Assembly: GCA_900541025.1 (NCBI GenBank)
Contig: UQIL01000002.1
Span: 70,830 to 134,829 of the forward strand
Direction of reading: 5' to 3'
Source of the DNA: an uncultured Collinsella sp.
Lineage (GTDB): Bacteria > Actinomycetota > Coriobacteriia > Coriobacteriales > Coriobacteriaceae
DNA length: 64,000 nucleotides
Shown here: positions 43,671 through 54,324 of the stretch, piece after piece
Layout of the letters: each line of letters opens with the position of its first letter
Numbering within the stretch: the stretch's first letter is position 1
Notes under the pieces: model-generated
What the model saw: only the letters and a program-made list of their open reading frames with translations
What the model was told of the DNA's origin: nothing
The model's database searches: none
Translations under genes and position numbers: made by a program

Positions 43671-46600
43671 ATGCAGGCAGATTCCGCTCAGCAGCAGGGC
43701 CTTTATCGCCCCGAATTCGACCACGATGCATGTGGCATCGGCGCGCTTGCCGATATCAACGGTGAGCGCCATCACCAGATTCTGGACGATGCACTGTCCA
43801 TTCTGGTTAACTTGGAGCACCGCGGTGGTACGGGACTCGAGAAGAACACCGGCGACGGCGCTGGCATCCTGTTCCAGGTTCCGCATCACTTTTTCCGTAA
43901 AGAGGCTCAAAAGTGCGGTCAGATTCTGCCGGCAGAGGGCGACTATGGCGTGGCCATGCTGTTCTTCCCGCAGGACGACAAGGGCGTAGAGGATGCCCGT
44001 CGCGTGTTTGAGGAGGGCTGCGCCGAGGCCGGCGTGCCGCTGCTCTTTTGGCGCGAGGTGCCGGTCGACCCGCACGACCTGGGCGAGACAGCCCGCGCCT
44101 GCATGCCCACCATCTTGCAGGCTTTCCTGGGCCGTCCGGACGACACGCCCGCCGGCGATGCCTTTGAGCGCCGCCTGTACGTGTGCCGCCGCACCATCGA
44201 AAAGAAGGCCGACGCTGAGTTCGCCCTGCGCGACAAGATCTTCTATGTGTGCTCCATGAGCTCGCGCACCATCGTGTACAAGGGCATGCTTGTGGCCACG
44301 CAGATGCGCCGTTTCTTCATCGACCTCAACGACGCCGCCGTCAAAACGGCCGTGGCGCTCGTCCACTCGCGCTACTCCACCAACACCACGCCCAGCTGGG
44401 AGCGCGCACATCCCAACCGCTTTATCATCCACAACGGCGAGATCAACACCCTCAAGGGCAACGTCAACTGGATTCGCGCCCGCGAACCCAACCTGTACAG
44501 CCCCGTGCTGCAGCACGATCTTGAGCGCGTGATGCCCATCATCAACCGCGAGGGCTCCGACTCCGCGATTCTGGACAATGTGCTTGAGTTTTTGGTCATG
44601 AACGGCCGTCCGCTCACGCGTGCCGCGTCCATGCTGCTGCCCGAGCCGTGGGACCACAACGACAGCCTGAGCGAGGAGCGCCGCGCCTACGACGCCTACC
44701 AGTCCATGCTCATGGAGCCCTGGGACGGCCCGGCCGCCATCGCCTTTACCGACGGCCGTACCCTGGGTGCTGCCCTCGACCGCAACGGCCTGCGTCCCGC
44801 CCGCTACTATGTGACGCGCGACGGTCGCTTTATGCTGGCAAGCGAGGTGGGCACCATCGAGGTGAGCCCCGAGAACATCCTGACGAGCGGCTGTCTGGGG
44901 CCGGGCCAGATGCTCGAGGTCGACTTTGCCCGCGGTCGCGTCATCTACAACGACGAGCTGCGTGCCCGTTACGCCAAGGAAAAGCCCTACCGTGATTGGA
45001 TTGCCGAGGAGACGCTGACCGTCGACGCGCTCGATGAGCCCGTTGCGGCAACACCCGCCGAGGACGACGAGGTGCCTACCGCCGTGCGTATGGCCAAGCT
45101 CGGCTATCACTGGGATGATGTTGACGAGGTCGTGCGCCCCATGGCCCAGCAGGGCAAGGCACCGCTCGCTTCGATGGGTATCGATGCGCCGCTGGCCTGC
45201 CTGTCCAAGAAGACGCGTTCGTTCTTCGATTACTTCTATCAGCTGTTCGCCCAGGTCACGAATCCGCCGATCGATGCCCTGCGCGAGCATATGGTAACCT
45301 CGACCACGCTCTACCTGGGCAACCACGGTAACCTGCTCGAGGACTCCCGCACGGCCTGCCAGCTGGTGCGCCTGGAGCGCCCGTTGCTCAACGAGGAGGA
45401 GTTCGACCGCATCTGCGCCATCGACCGCGTGGGCTTTAAGACCCGTCGCTTCCGTGCCGTCTACCGCCGCGACGCCGGCGAGGGCGCGCTGCAGGCTGCG
45501 CTCAAGCAGCTTGCAGAGGACGTTGAGGCTGCGGTCCGCGACGGCGTGAACATCGTGGTGCTGAGCGATCGTGCCGCTGCGGGCGAGGTGCCCGTGCCGT
45601 CGCTGCTCGCCGTGGGCTGCGTACACAACCACCTGATCCGCGCTGGCGTGCGTACCTTTGCCGACATCGTGGTGGAGTGTGGCGACGCCGTGTCCCCGCA
45701 CGACTTTGCGGCACTGGTGGGCTACTCCGCGAGCGGCATCTATCCGTACAACGCACATGCGTGCATCCGCGATCTGGCGGCACGCGGCGACCTGGACGTG
45801 ACGGCCGAGCAGGGCATCGCCAACTACAACAAGGCTGCGACCGCCGGCATCGTCTCCATCATGTCCAAGATGGGCATCTCTACGGTGCAGAGCTACCATT
45901 CGGCGCAGATCTTCGAGGCCGTGGGCTTTACGCCGGAGTTCGTTAACGCGTACTTCGCTGGCACGGTGAGCCGTGTGGGCGGTATGGGCGTCGAGGACGT
46001 CGAGCGTGAGCAGAATGAGCGCTATGACGCCGCGCTCGCCATCCTTAAGAGTCCGGCTCCCGATCAGCTGCCCACACTGGGCCTGACCAAGTGGCGCCCG
46101 CTTGGTGGCGAGGATCACCTGATCGACCCTCAGACTGTCTACCTGCTGCAGACCGCCTGCCGTGAGGACAGCTACGACACCTTTAAGGAGTACAGCGCTC
46201 GCCTGCACCGTACCGGCCGTGCCGTGCGCCTGCGCGACTTGCTCGACTTTGATGCCAGCGGCCGCACCCCGGTGGCGCTCGACGAGGTGGAGCCCGCGCT
46301 CAACATCGTCCGACGCTTTAACACCGGCGCCATGTCGTACGGTTCTATCAGCAAAGAGGCACACGAGTGCATGGCCATCGCAATGAACCGCCTGCACGGC
46401 CGTTCCAACTCGGGCGAGGGCGGCGAGGACCCGCGTCGCGAGACCCCGCTGGCTAACGGTGACTCCAAGAATTCCGCCATCAAGCAGGTGGCAAGCGCGC
46501 GCTTTGGCGTGACGAGCCGCTACCTGTGCAGCGCCTTCGAGATTCAGATCAAGATGGCCCAGGGCGCCAAGCCCGGCGAGGGCGGCCACCTGCCCGGCAA

Positions 46601-48368
46601 GAAGGTCTACCCCTGGATCGCCGAGGTCCGTCAGTCCACGCCCGGCATCGGCCTGATCTCGCCTCCGCCGCACCACGACATCTACTCCATCGAGGACCTG
46701 GCGGAGCTTATCTTCGATCTTAAGAACGCCAACCCCGGCGCACGCGTGTCGGTCAAGCTGGTCAGCGAGGCCGGCGTCGGCACCATCGCCACCGGTGTGG
46801 CCAAGGGTGCCGCCGACAAGATCTTGATCAGCGGCCACAATGGCGGCTCCGGTGCTGCGGCGCGCGATTCGATCTGGCACGCCGGTCTGCCGCTGGAGCT
46901 TGGCCTTGCCGAGGCCCAGCAGACGCTGCTGCAAAACGGCCTGCGCTCGCGCGTGGTGCTCGAGGCCGACGGCAAGCTCATGGACGGCACCGACGTCGCC
47001 GTCGCCTGCCTGCTGGGTGCCGAGGAGTTTGGTTTTGCGACCATGCCGCTCATCTCCATGGGCTGCCTCATGCAGCGCGACTGCCAGCAGGATACCTGCC
47101 CGGCCGGCATCGCTACGCAAAACTGCCGCCTGCGTCGCGGCTTCCGCGGCAAGCCCGAGCACGTTGAGCACTTTATGCTCTTTGTTGCCGAGCAGCTGCG
47201 CGAGGTCATGGCGAGCCTGGGCTTCCGCACCGTCGACGAGATGGTCGGCCATCCCGAGTGCTTGCGCCAGATCGAGGTCCCGGGCAACCGCAAGGCCAAC
47301 CTGCTCGATCTGTCGCCCGTGCTGGCAAGCGCGACCTGCGAGTTCGGTGCCCATATTCCGGGCGCCGACGGTCGCCACTTCCTGCCGCAGATGGCCGCGG
47401 ACAGCGAGCTTGACAAGACGCTCGACTCCACGTTGTTTGTGCCCTATACGGCCGACGCCCGTGCGCATCTGCGTCCGATTCGCTTCCGCGCCGATATCGC
47501 CAACGTCAACCGCTGCGTGGGCACCATCCTGGGCAACGCGGTGACCAAGGCGCATCCCGAGGGCCTGCCCGCCGGCTCTATCACCATCGACTGCGATGGT
47601 TCGGCCGGTCAGAGCTTTGGTGCCTTCCTGCCGCGCGGCATTACGCTCAACGTGTGCGGCGACGCCAACGACTACTTTGGCAAGGGCCTTTCGGGCGGCG
47701 AGGTGTCGGTGCGCCCCAACCCGCATGCGACCTACAAGTTCGACGAGAACATCATCGTGGGTAACGTTGCGTTCTTTGGCGCCACGAGCGGCCGTGGCTT
47801 CATTAACGGTCTGGCCGGCCAGCGTTTTGCCGTGCGCAACTCCGGTGCCACCGTGGTGGTCGAGGGCTGCGGCAACCATGGCTGCGAGTACATGACGGGC
47901 GGTCTGGCACTCATCCTGGGCGAGGTCGGGCAGAATTTTGCCGCCGGCATGACAGGCGGCGTGGCCTATGTCTTTGACCAGTACGGCACGCTCGACGCCC
48001 GCGTGAACCACGAGAGCGTGGAGCTCAAGGCCCCGACGGCCGGTGAGCTGGCGCAGATTCGCGAGCTCATCCAGGAGCACGTGGACGCGACGCAGAGTCC
48101 GCGCGGAATTAAGCTGCTCTACAGCTTCGACTCGATGAGCAAGCACTTTGTGAAGGTCATTCCGACCGAGTACGAGCGCGTGCTGGCGATTGTCGCCGCG
48201 GGTGAGGCTGCCGGCAAGACGCATGCGCAGGCCGAGGAGCTGGCGTTTGACATCGTGACCGGTCGCGCGAGTGTCGCGGATGTTGCTCGCCTTGATGTCG
48301 CGGGCGGTGCTGCGGGTGCTGCGTCCGTGGCTGCCAGCTCTGTTGCTTCGACCAAGAAGGAGGCGTAA
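43671..48368 (+). CDS. gltB: Glutamate synthase large subunit
   Basis: The 1565-residue subunit makes glutamate from glutamine and 2-oxoglutarate. A ~20-residue leader precedes the catalytic Cys21 of the amidotransferase domain (HDACGIGALAD). The central and FMN-binding synthase domains follow (GGSNSGEGGEDP-like SNSGEGGEDPRRE, KPGEGGHLPG, ISGHNGGSG). The 3Fe-4S cysteines are in CLMQRDCQQDTCPAG near residue 1135. The C-terminal beta-helix domain includes GGEVSVRPNP. GGGGAGG precedes the ATG. It is coupled to gltD 5 nt downstream. Confidence 0.96.
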   Translation: MQADSAQQQGLYRPEFDHDACGIGALADINGERHHQILDDALSILVNLEHRGGTGLEKNTGDGAGILFQVPHHFFRKEAQKCGQILPAEGDYGVAMLFFPQDDKGVEDARRVFEEGCAEAGVPLLFWREVPVDPHDLGETARACMPTILQAFLGRPDDTPAGDAFERRLYVCRRTIEKKADAEFALRDKIFYVCSMSSRTIVYKGMLVATQMRRFFIDLNDAAVKTAVALVHSRYSTNTTPSWERAHPNRFIIHNGEINTLKGNVNWIRAREPNLYSPVLQHDLERVMPIINREGSDSAILDNVLEFLVMNGRPLTRAASMLLPEPWDHNDSLSEERRAYDAYQSMLMEPWDGPAAIAFTDGRTLGAALDRNGLRPARYYVTRDGRFMLASEVGTIEVSPENILTSGCLGPGQMLEVDFARGRVIYNDELRARYAKEKPYRDWIAEETLTVDALDEPVAATPAEDDEVPTAVRMAKLGYHWDDVDEVVRPMAQQGKAPLASMGIDAPLACLSKKTRSFFDYFYQLFAQVTNPPIDALREHMVTSTTLYLGNHGNLLEDSRTACQLVRLERPLLNEEEFDRICAIDRVGFKTRRFRAVYRRDAGEGALQAALKQLAEDVEAAVRDGVNIVVLSDRAAAGEVPVPSLLAVGCVHNHLIRAGVRTFADIVVECGDAVSPHDFAALVGYSASGIYPYNAHACIRDLAARGDLDVTAEQGIANYNKAATAGIVSIMSKMGISTVQSYHSAQIFEAVGFTPEFVNAYFAGTVSRVGGMGVEDVEREQNERYDAALAILKSPAPDQLPTLGLTKWRPLGGEDHLIDPQTVYLLQTACREDSYDTFKEYSARLHRTGRAVRLRDLLDFDASGRTPVALDEVEPALNIVRRFNTGAMSYGSISKEAHECMAIAMNRLHGRSNSGEGGEDPRRETPLANGDSKNSAIKQVASARFGVTSRYLCSAFEIQIKMAQGAKPGEGGHLPGKKVYPWIAEVRQSTPGIGLISPPPHHDIYSIEDLAELIFDLKNANPGARVSVKLVSEAGVGTIATGVAKGAADKILISGHNGGSGAAARDSIWHAGLPLELGLAEAQQTLLQNGLRSRVVLEADGKLMDGTDVAVACLLGAEEFGFATMPLISMGCLMQRDCQQDTCPAGIATQNCRLRRGFRGKPEHVEHFMLFVAEQLREVMASLGFRTVDEMVGHPECLRQIEVPGNRKANLLDLSPVLASATCEFGAHIPGADGRHFLPQMAADSELDKTLDSTLFVPYTADARAHLRPIRFRADIANVNRCVGTILGNAVTKAHPEGLPAGSITIDCDGSAGQSFGAFLPRGITLNVCGDANDYFGKGLSGGEVSVRPNPHATYKFDENIIVGNVAFFGATSGRGFINGLAGQRFAVRNSGATVVVEGCGNHGCEYMTGGLALILGEVGQNFAAGMTGGVAYVFDQYGTLDARVNHESVELKAPTAGELAQIRELIQEHVDATQSPRGIKLLYSFDSMSKHFVKVIPTEYERVLAIVAAGEAAGKTHAQAEELAFDIVTGRASVADVARLDVAGGAAGAASVAASSVASTKKEA

Positions 48369-48373
48369 GTGCC

Positions 48374-49855
<1,482 letters not shown>

Positions 49856-49897
49856 AGCGGCTGTTCACAACTGAATCGACAAGGGCTGTCCCCAACG

Positions 49898-49960
49898 GCC
49901 GGCCCAAAAGGAACGTCCCCAAGTGCCGTCATCAGCTGGGGACGTTCCTTTTTTGCCGGC
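49898..49960. repeat. Intergenic palindrome, GGGGACGTTCC family, full copy (likely gltD terminator)
   Basis: GCCGGC-CC-AAAAGGAACGTCCCC (49898-49920) pairs with GGGGACGTTCCTTTT-TT-GCCGGC (49938-49960) around a 17-nt loop. The right half is repeated at 20622-20667. The T-rich right arm could terminate gltBD. Beyond it, 49983-50273 shows no gene or signal beyond a repeated GTCGACGT and the ribosome-binding site of the next gene. Confidence 0.8.
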
Positions 49961-50273
49961 AGTCTGGGACACTCCTTGTGGGTTTGCGAGCGATTTGCTC
50001 GTTTGTCGACGTGTGGGTGTTCATCCGTCGACGTTTGCGGTTGTGGCGCTCTGCTGTTTCTGTGGTGGTCGGGCCGGTGCGGCTCAAAACGGCGGGTCGG
50101 CTGTCTATATCTACCTGCTGGTTCTTTACGGTGCGCTCATTCGGTCAAGTGTTTTGCCAAGTGTTTGGTCGGCATCTGGTTTGCAGCCGGAGACCCATTT
50201 TGCCTGCGCCGGCTGTGGTCGTCCGCCCTCCTCGTAAGCTCAAATTGAGGTCCATCAGTTTGAGGAGGATGCC

Positions 50274-50981
50274 ATGACTGACCATGTTTTTGACCGAGCG
50301 CAGCTGGCCGAAGCCGTCGGCAACGATATTGCCGATATGGCTCACTTTTGGATGCTGCGGAAGTTTCAATTCCTGGAGCCGGCTCGCGAGCAATTCGAGA
50401 TCATTGTCGATCCGTGGCTCAGCTATTGCGCCGAGCCTTCGCAAAACGAAATCATGGCATACAACATGGCTTTTACCGATTGGCTGCTCTTTGAGCGCCC
50501 TTATCGCCATGGCGCGACGCTGCTCGAACTGTATGTTGACGAGCCACCAGCGTCAATTTTGCCCGCTTCGCTCGAGCGACTTAAGCAGGTGCGCGATACG
50601 CAGTACTTTTCGCGCTTTGGCATTTTGGGCAAGGATCCCGCGACTGGTATGGTTGCGCTGAAGGATACGCGCGCCGACCATCGCTTTGATGTCTACGACC
50701 CGCATATCGTGCAAAAGGAGCATTGGAGCGACGGCGCGATTGCGGTGCGCCTCGCGTGTGTCGACGATGTTTGGCTGACAGCGGGACAGCTCTACCTCTA
50801 CGACATTGCGCGCCTGAGCGACACGGCGGTCGATGGGCCGGGCGCGGTGCATCCCGAGGACCTGCAGGACGGTTTTGACACCTCGTGCATCAGTTTCTTC
50901 TTGCGTCTGGTCCGCGACATCATGGGGGCACGGGGACGATACGTCAAGTCGCTCAACATCTACGAACAGGAGTGGGAGTAG
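50274..50981 (+). CDS. Protein of unknown function, 235 residues
   Basis: I do not recognise this family. It is a soluble, acidic protein with many aromatic residues: FWMLRKFQFLEPAREQFEII, FTDWLLFERPYRHGATLLELY, YFSRFGILGKDPATGMVALKD. No signal peptide, membrane segment or catalytic motif is evident. The even codon use and a strong GAGGAGG site before the ATG support a real gene. It precedes the five-unit repeat array and might be exported with neither neighbour. It is likely lineage-specific. Confidence 0.7.
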   Translation: MTDHVFDRAQLAEAVGNDIADMAHFWMLRKFQFLEPAREQFEIIVDPWLSYCAEPSQNEIMAYNMAFTDWLLFERPYRHGATLLELYVDEPPASILPASLERLKQVRDTQYFSRFGILGKDPATGMVALKDTRADHRFDVYDPHIVQKEHWSDGAIAVRLACVDDVWLTAGQLYLYDIARLSDTAVDGPGAVHPEDLQDGFDTSCISFFLRLVRDIMGARGRYVKSLNIYEQEWE

Positions 50982-51018
50982 GGGATGGGGCTGGCGATGT
51001 GCCGCTGCCCCTAGTTTT

Positions 51019-51396
51019 GTCTCGATCTGTAACAACAAGGGACCGTTTTGCTCCGTAGCTGTTACAGATTGAGACGGAAGATTTACATCCGTTGGTTTTT
51101 CTCGACCTGTAACATCTAGCGGCCAAAAATCGGTCTAATCGTTACAGATTTAGATAAAAGGTTGCCCGTCGTTGGTTTGTCTCAACCTGTAACGTTTGGC
51201 GGCCAAAAATCAACCTTCCCGTTACAGATTGAGATTGAAGGTCGACCGTCGATACACAATCTCAATCTGTAACAGTTAGAGGCCGAAAACCGGTCTACCT
51301 GTTACAGATTGAGACAAAGGATTGGTCTGCTGCCGAAAGATCTTGTTCTGTAACAACTAGAGGCTCAAAGACTGTCTTCCTGTTACAGATCAAGAC
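51019..51396. repeat. Array of five 57-bp palindromes with 80-bp period
   Basis: Units start at 51019, 51099, 51179, 51259 and 51340, so the period is 80, 80, 80 and 81 bp. Each unit has a 16-nt left arm (type GTCTCGATCTGTAACA), a 25-nt centre and a 16-nt right arm (type TGTTACAGATTGAGAC). The 23-24 nt linkers are also related to each other (for example ending GTTGGTTT in the first two). Arm changes are partly compensated, as in CTTG/CAAG of unit 5 and the loop-closing G-C of unit 3. The last unit ends 11 nt before the next gene's ribosome-binding site. Confidence 0.95.
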
Positions 51397-51416
51397 ATTT
51401 GTCAGCGGAGGCAACG

Positions 51417-52493
51417 GTGACGATGGTCCATTTGTCTGACGTGGTGGTGATGAAAGTGCCTAATACCGTTCTCAAACACAAACATGCGACTCGCAACACG
51501 TTGGCGCGGAATAGGATGCTCGCGCGGCTCGCGGAGACGGCCAAGCAAGGTGCGCTGCTCGCAACGCATGACAATACCGAGCTCATGTGGCTGCGGCGCC
51601 ATGTTGGAACCGACGATATCGCGGAGCCCGAGCCGTACCTGTTCTGTTTTCAGCATGATTGGGATGCATTGACGCCAGCGGAGCGAGCACTGAGGACTAT
51701 CAGAGGGCTTGCGGAATTTCATCCCGATTGGGCGTTTTGGGGCTATGACGCGGCGCTTTTGTGGGGTCTGGAGGTGCCGAATGATCTGCTCGGGCCGCGT
51801 TTCCTTGTTAAGACTTGCTGTTCGGTGACGTTGAGCAGCGGGTGCAGGTTGTTGCGTCCACAGATGGCGGGTGCGCTTGAGCGCGTCGACGGCGTGCGAG
51901 TGACGCCGTTTTGGCGCACGGTGGAGGATTGTCTGCTGCGTGCGCCGTTTTCCTACGGGTTGGCGATTGCCGATTCTGCACTGCGGGCGAAAGGCGTATC
52001 ACGTGGGGATTTGTGCGAGCGCCTCCGCGCCGATTGCGAGGGCAGGCGAGGGTATCGCAGGGCACAGGTGATTGCGTCGTATGCGGACGGGCTGTCCGAA
52101 AACGGCGGCGAGTCTCGGTTCCGAGCGTTCTTTATTGCGTACGGTTTTCCGGTTCCGGAGCTGCAGGTGGAGTTTCGCGACCCGCTCGATCCGAGCCAGG
52201 TGTTTCGCGTCGACTATTTTTGGCGGCTCGAGAACGGGACGTGTGTCATCGGCGAGCTCGACGGAAAGGGGAAGTACACCTTGCAGAACGGCGAGGGCCG
52301 GGAGTCGGTCGACCCATTCGTGGCAGAACGTCAACGGGAGTCCCATCTGACAATGCTCGGGCATAAGGTGCTTCGGTTTACGTTTGATGAACTCAAGAAC
52401 CCGGGAAAGCTGGCTGAAAAGATGAGACTGGCGGGAATTCCACAGCGGGCCGATCTGGCTGAGGAATGGAGACGCCAGTGGTATGGGTGCTAA
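51417..52493 (+). CDS. AbiEi-like/DUF559-like putative nuclease inside the repeat arrays
   Basis: The 358-residue protein has two parts. The N-terminal ~200 residues resemble AbiEi-type winged-helix proteins (AEFHPDWAFWGYDAALLWGLEVP, RVTPFWRTVEDCLLRAPFSYGLAIADSALR). The C-terminal ~130 residues resemble DUF559/Vsr-like endonuclease folds: ESRFRAFFIAYGFPVPELQ, then FRVDYFW and VIGELDGKGKY with candidate catalytic E, D and E-x-D-x-K, and RESHLTMLGHKVLRFTFDEL. Its activity is unproven. GTG at 51417 lies 5 nt after GGAGG; ATG at 51423 is the alternative. Five palindromic repeats precede and two follow it. Confidence 0.75.
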   Translation: MTMVHLSDVVVMKVPNTVLKHKHATRNTLARNRMLARLAETAKQGALLATHDNTELMWLRRHVGTDDIAEPEPYLFCFQHDWDALTPAERALRTIRGLAEFHPDWAFWGYDAALLWGLEVPNDLLGPRFLVKTCCSVTLSSGCRLLRPQMAGALERVDGVRVTPFWRTVEDCLLRAPFSYGLAIADSALRAKGVSRGDLCERLRADCEGRRGYRRAQVIASYADGLSENGGESRFRAFFIAYGFPVPELQVEFRDPLDPSQVFRVDYFWRLENGTCVIGELDGKGKYTLQNGEGRESVDPFVAERQRESHLTMLGHKVLRFTFDELKNPGKLAEKMRLAGIPQRADLAEEWRRQWYGC

Positions 52494-52534
52494 GGGGTGC
52501 AACTGACGCGAATGTGGTTGTTCCTGCCGAGTTT

Positions 52535-52671
52535 GTCTCGATCTGTAACAACAAGGGACCGTTTGGCCTCGTAACTGTTACAGATTGAGACGGAAGGTTG
52601 GCGGCTGCCGAAAGATCTCGATCTGTAACATCAAGGGGCCCAATAACCCTGTACCTGTTACAGTTCGAGAC
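52535..52671. repeat. Two 57-bp palindromes downstream of the putative nuclease gene
   Basis: Units 52535-52591 and 52615-52671 have the same 16-25-16 structure and an 80-bp period. The linker GGAAGGTTGGCGGCTGCCGAAAG resembles linkers of the upstream array, notably GCTGCCGAAAG of its last linker. The centre of the first unit closely matches that of the first unit upstream (ACAAGGGACCGTTT). Confidence 0.95.
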
Positions 52672-52750
52672 ATTTCCCTGGTGTTGCTGGGGTGGGGCTG
52701 CAACGTATTCCGTCCCCCACATCCCCTCTTCCCTCCGTTAACCGATATGC

Positions 52751-52781
52751 TTGACTTTAGGTCGCTGCATTAGGTGATAAT
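52751..52781 (+). promoter_or_regulatory. Candidate promoter of the amidohydrolase gene
   Basis: TTGACT and GATAAT lie 19 nt apart, 40 nt upstream of the start codon. Both boxes match well but the spacer is long. Confidence 0.35.
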
Positions 52782-52820
52782 GGACAAATGTTCAAGTTAA
52801 TCGTGAGGGAGGAGCTCGAT

Positions 52821-54191
52821 ATGGCGTCTGCCGATCGTTCCACGTTGTTTATCAATGCGACCGTCTTGGATGGTTCGGAACATATGGAGCCGCAGCCCGA
52901 CATGGCCGTGGTCGTTGAGCGCGGTGTCATCACGTGGATGGGGCCGAGTGCTGTGGCTCAGGCGCCTGCAGGTGCCGAGGTCATCGACCTGGCAGGTGCG
53001 TATCTCATGCCAGGCCTCATCAATATGCATGTGCATCTGTGCGGTTCGGGCAAGCCGGTTTCGGCGGGCGATGCGGGCACGCTGATGAAGAAGCTCGATA
53101 ATCCCGTGGGGCGCGCCATCGTGCGCCATATTCTTAAGGGCAGCGCCCAACAACAACTGGCAAGTGGCGTGACCACGGTGCGCGGCGCGGGCGACCCGCT
53201 GTTTGCCGACATTGCCGTGCGCGACGCTATCGACGCCGGTAAGTATCAGGGTCCGCGTCTGGTAGCGCCGGGAACGGGCGTCACGGTGCCGGGCGGCCAT
53301 GGTGCGGGCTTGTTCGCCCAGGTGGCCAACAGCCCCGTCGAGGCAGCCGAGCAGGTGCGAGACCTGTATGCGCGTGGTGCCGATGTCATCAAGCTGTTCG
53401 TGACGGGCGGCGTTTTCGATGCGACCGAGGTGGGCGAGCCGGGCGTGCTGCGTATGCCGGTGGAGGTTGCCGCGGCGGCGTGCAAGGCGGCGCACGAGGT
53501 GGGCCTGCCGGTTATGGCCCATGTCGAGAGTACCGAGGGCGTGAAGGCCGCGCTTGAGGCCGGCGTCGATACGATCGAGCACGGTGCCCCGATGACGCCC
53601 GAGATCCTGGAGCTGTACCGTGGCGCCGCGGGCACGCAGCTCGAGGGACGTGCGCCCAGCGTTACCTGCACGATCAGCCCGGCGCTACCGTTTGTATTGC
53701 TCGACCCGGAAAAGACCCATTCGACCGATACGCAAAAGAAGAACGGCGACATCGTGTGCTCGGGCATTATCGAGAGTGCTCGTGCGGCGCTGGATGCCGG
53801 CGTTAAGGTGGGCTTGGGCACGGACTCAAGCTGCCCGTTCGTGACGCAGTACGACATGTGGCGCGAGGTGGCCTATTTTGCCAAGTACGTGGGCGTGAGC
53901 AACGCCTTTGCGCTGCATACGGCCACGCAGGTCAATGCCGAGCTCCTGGGGCTGGGCGGCGAGACCGGTACGATCGAGTGCGGCAAGGCCGCCGATATCC
54001 TGGTGACGCGTAAGAATCCGCTCGATGACCTGTACACTCTGCGTGAGCCGACGCATGTGATGTGTCGCGGTGATCTGGTACGCAAGCTCAAGGTGAAGCG
54101 TATTCCCGAGGTGGACGCCGAGCTCGACGCGATTATGGCCATGCCTGCCGAAGCGCTGGCTGAGGAGCTGGCCCGCGACGGTGTGGCGTAG
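52821..54191 (+). CDS. Metal-dependent amidohydrolase (imidazolonepropionase/prolidase-like)
   Basis: The 456-residue enzyme has the amidohydrolase layout. The metal-binding HxH is H70/H72 in INMHVHLCG. ADVIKLFVTGG holds the probable carbamylated lysine, PVMAHVES and DTIEHGAP supply histidines, and GLGTDSSCPF holds the catalytic aspartate. The overall sequence looks like Xaa-Pro dipeptidase/imidazolonepropionase-like members whose substrates vary. ATG at 52821 follows GGGAGGAG. It is a single gene with its own promoter and terminator. Confidence 0.85.
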   Translation: MASADRSTLFINATVLDGSEHMEPQPDMAVVVERGVITWMGPSAVAQAPAGAEVIDLAGAYLMPGLINMHVHLCGSGKPVSAGDAGTLMKKLDNPVGRAIVRHILKGSAQQQLASGVTTVRGAGDPLFADIAVRDAIDAGKYQGPRLVAPGTGVTVPGGHGAGLFAQVANSPVEAAEQVRDLYARGADVIKLFVTGGVFDATEVGEPGVLRMPVEVAAAACKAAHEVGLPVMAHVESTEGVKAALEAGVDTIEHGAPMTPEILELYRGAAGTQLEGRAPSVTCTISPALPFVLLDPEKTHSTDTQKKNGDIVCSGIIESARAALDAGVKVGLGTDSSCPFVTQYDMWREVAYFAKYVGVSNAFALHTATQVNAELLGLGGETGTIECGKAADILVTRKNPLDDLYTLREPTHVMCRGDLVRKLKVKRIPEVDAELDAIMAMPAEALAEELARDGVA

Positions 54192-54224
54192 ATGTGACAA
54201 AGGGGCAGCTCCGTTGCCGCATGC

Positions 54225-54262
54225 AAAAAGCCGAGGTCTCAACACGAGGCCTCGGCTTTTTT
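54225..54262. terminator. Bidirectional terminator between the amidohydrolase and the zinc-ribbon gene
   Basis: AAAAAGCCGAGG and CCTCGGCTTTTT pair perfectly around a 13-nt loop, with A-run on one side and T-run on the other. It can serve both converging genes. Confidence 0.88.
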
Positions 54263-54324
54263 ATCGAACAAATACTTAAGATTTGGGACAAACAAACCTG
54301 ATTAATTTGTCCCGCGTGCGGGCG

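Noticed and set aside
49923..50277. Three overlapping small plus-strand frames after gltD
   Set aside because: They begin within the palindromic repeat, lack ribosome-binding sites and overlap one another in different frames.
51019..51396. CRISPR array
   Set aside because: The units are regularly spaced, but they are palindromes of 57 bp with diverged centres, the linkers are similar to one another rather than unique, and no cas gene is near.
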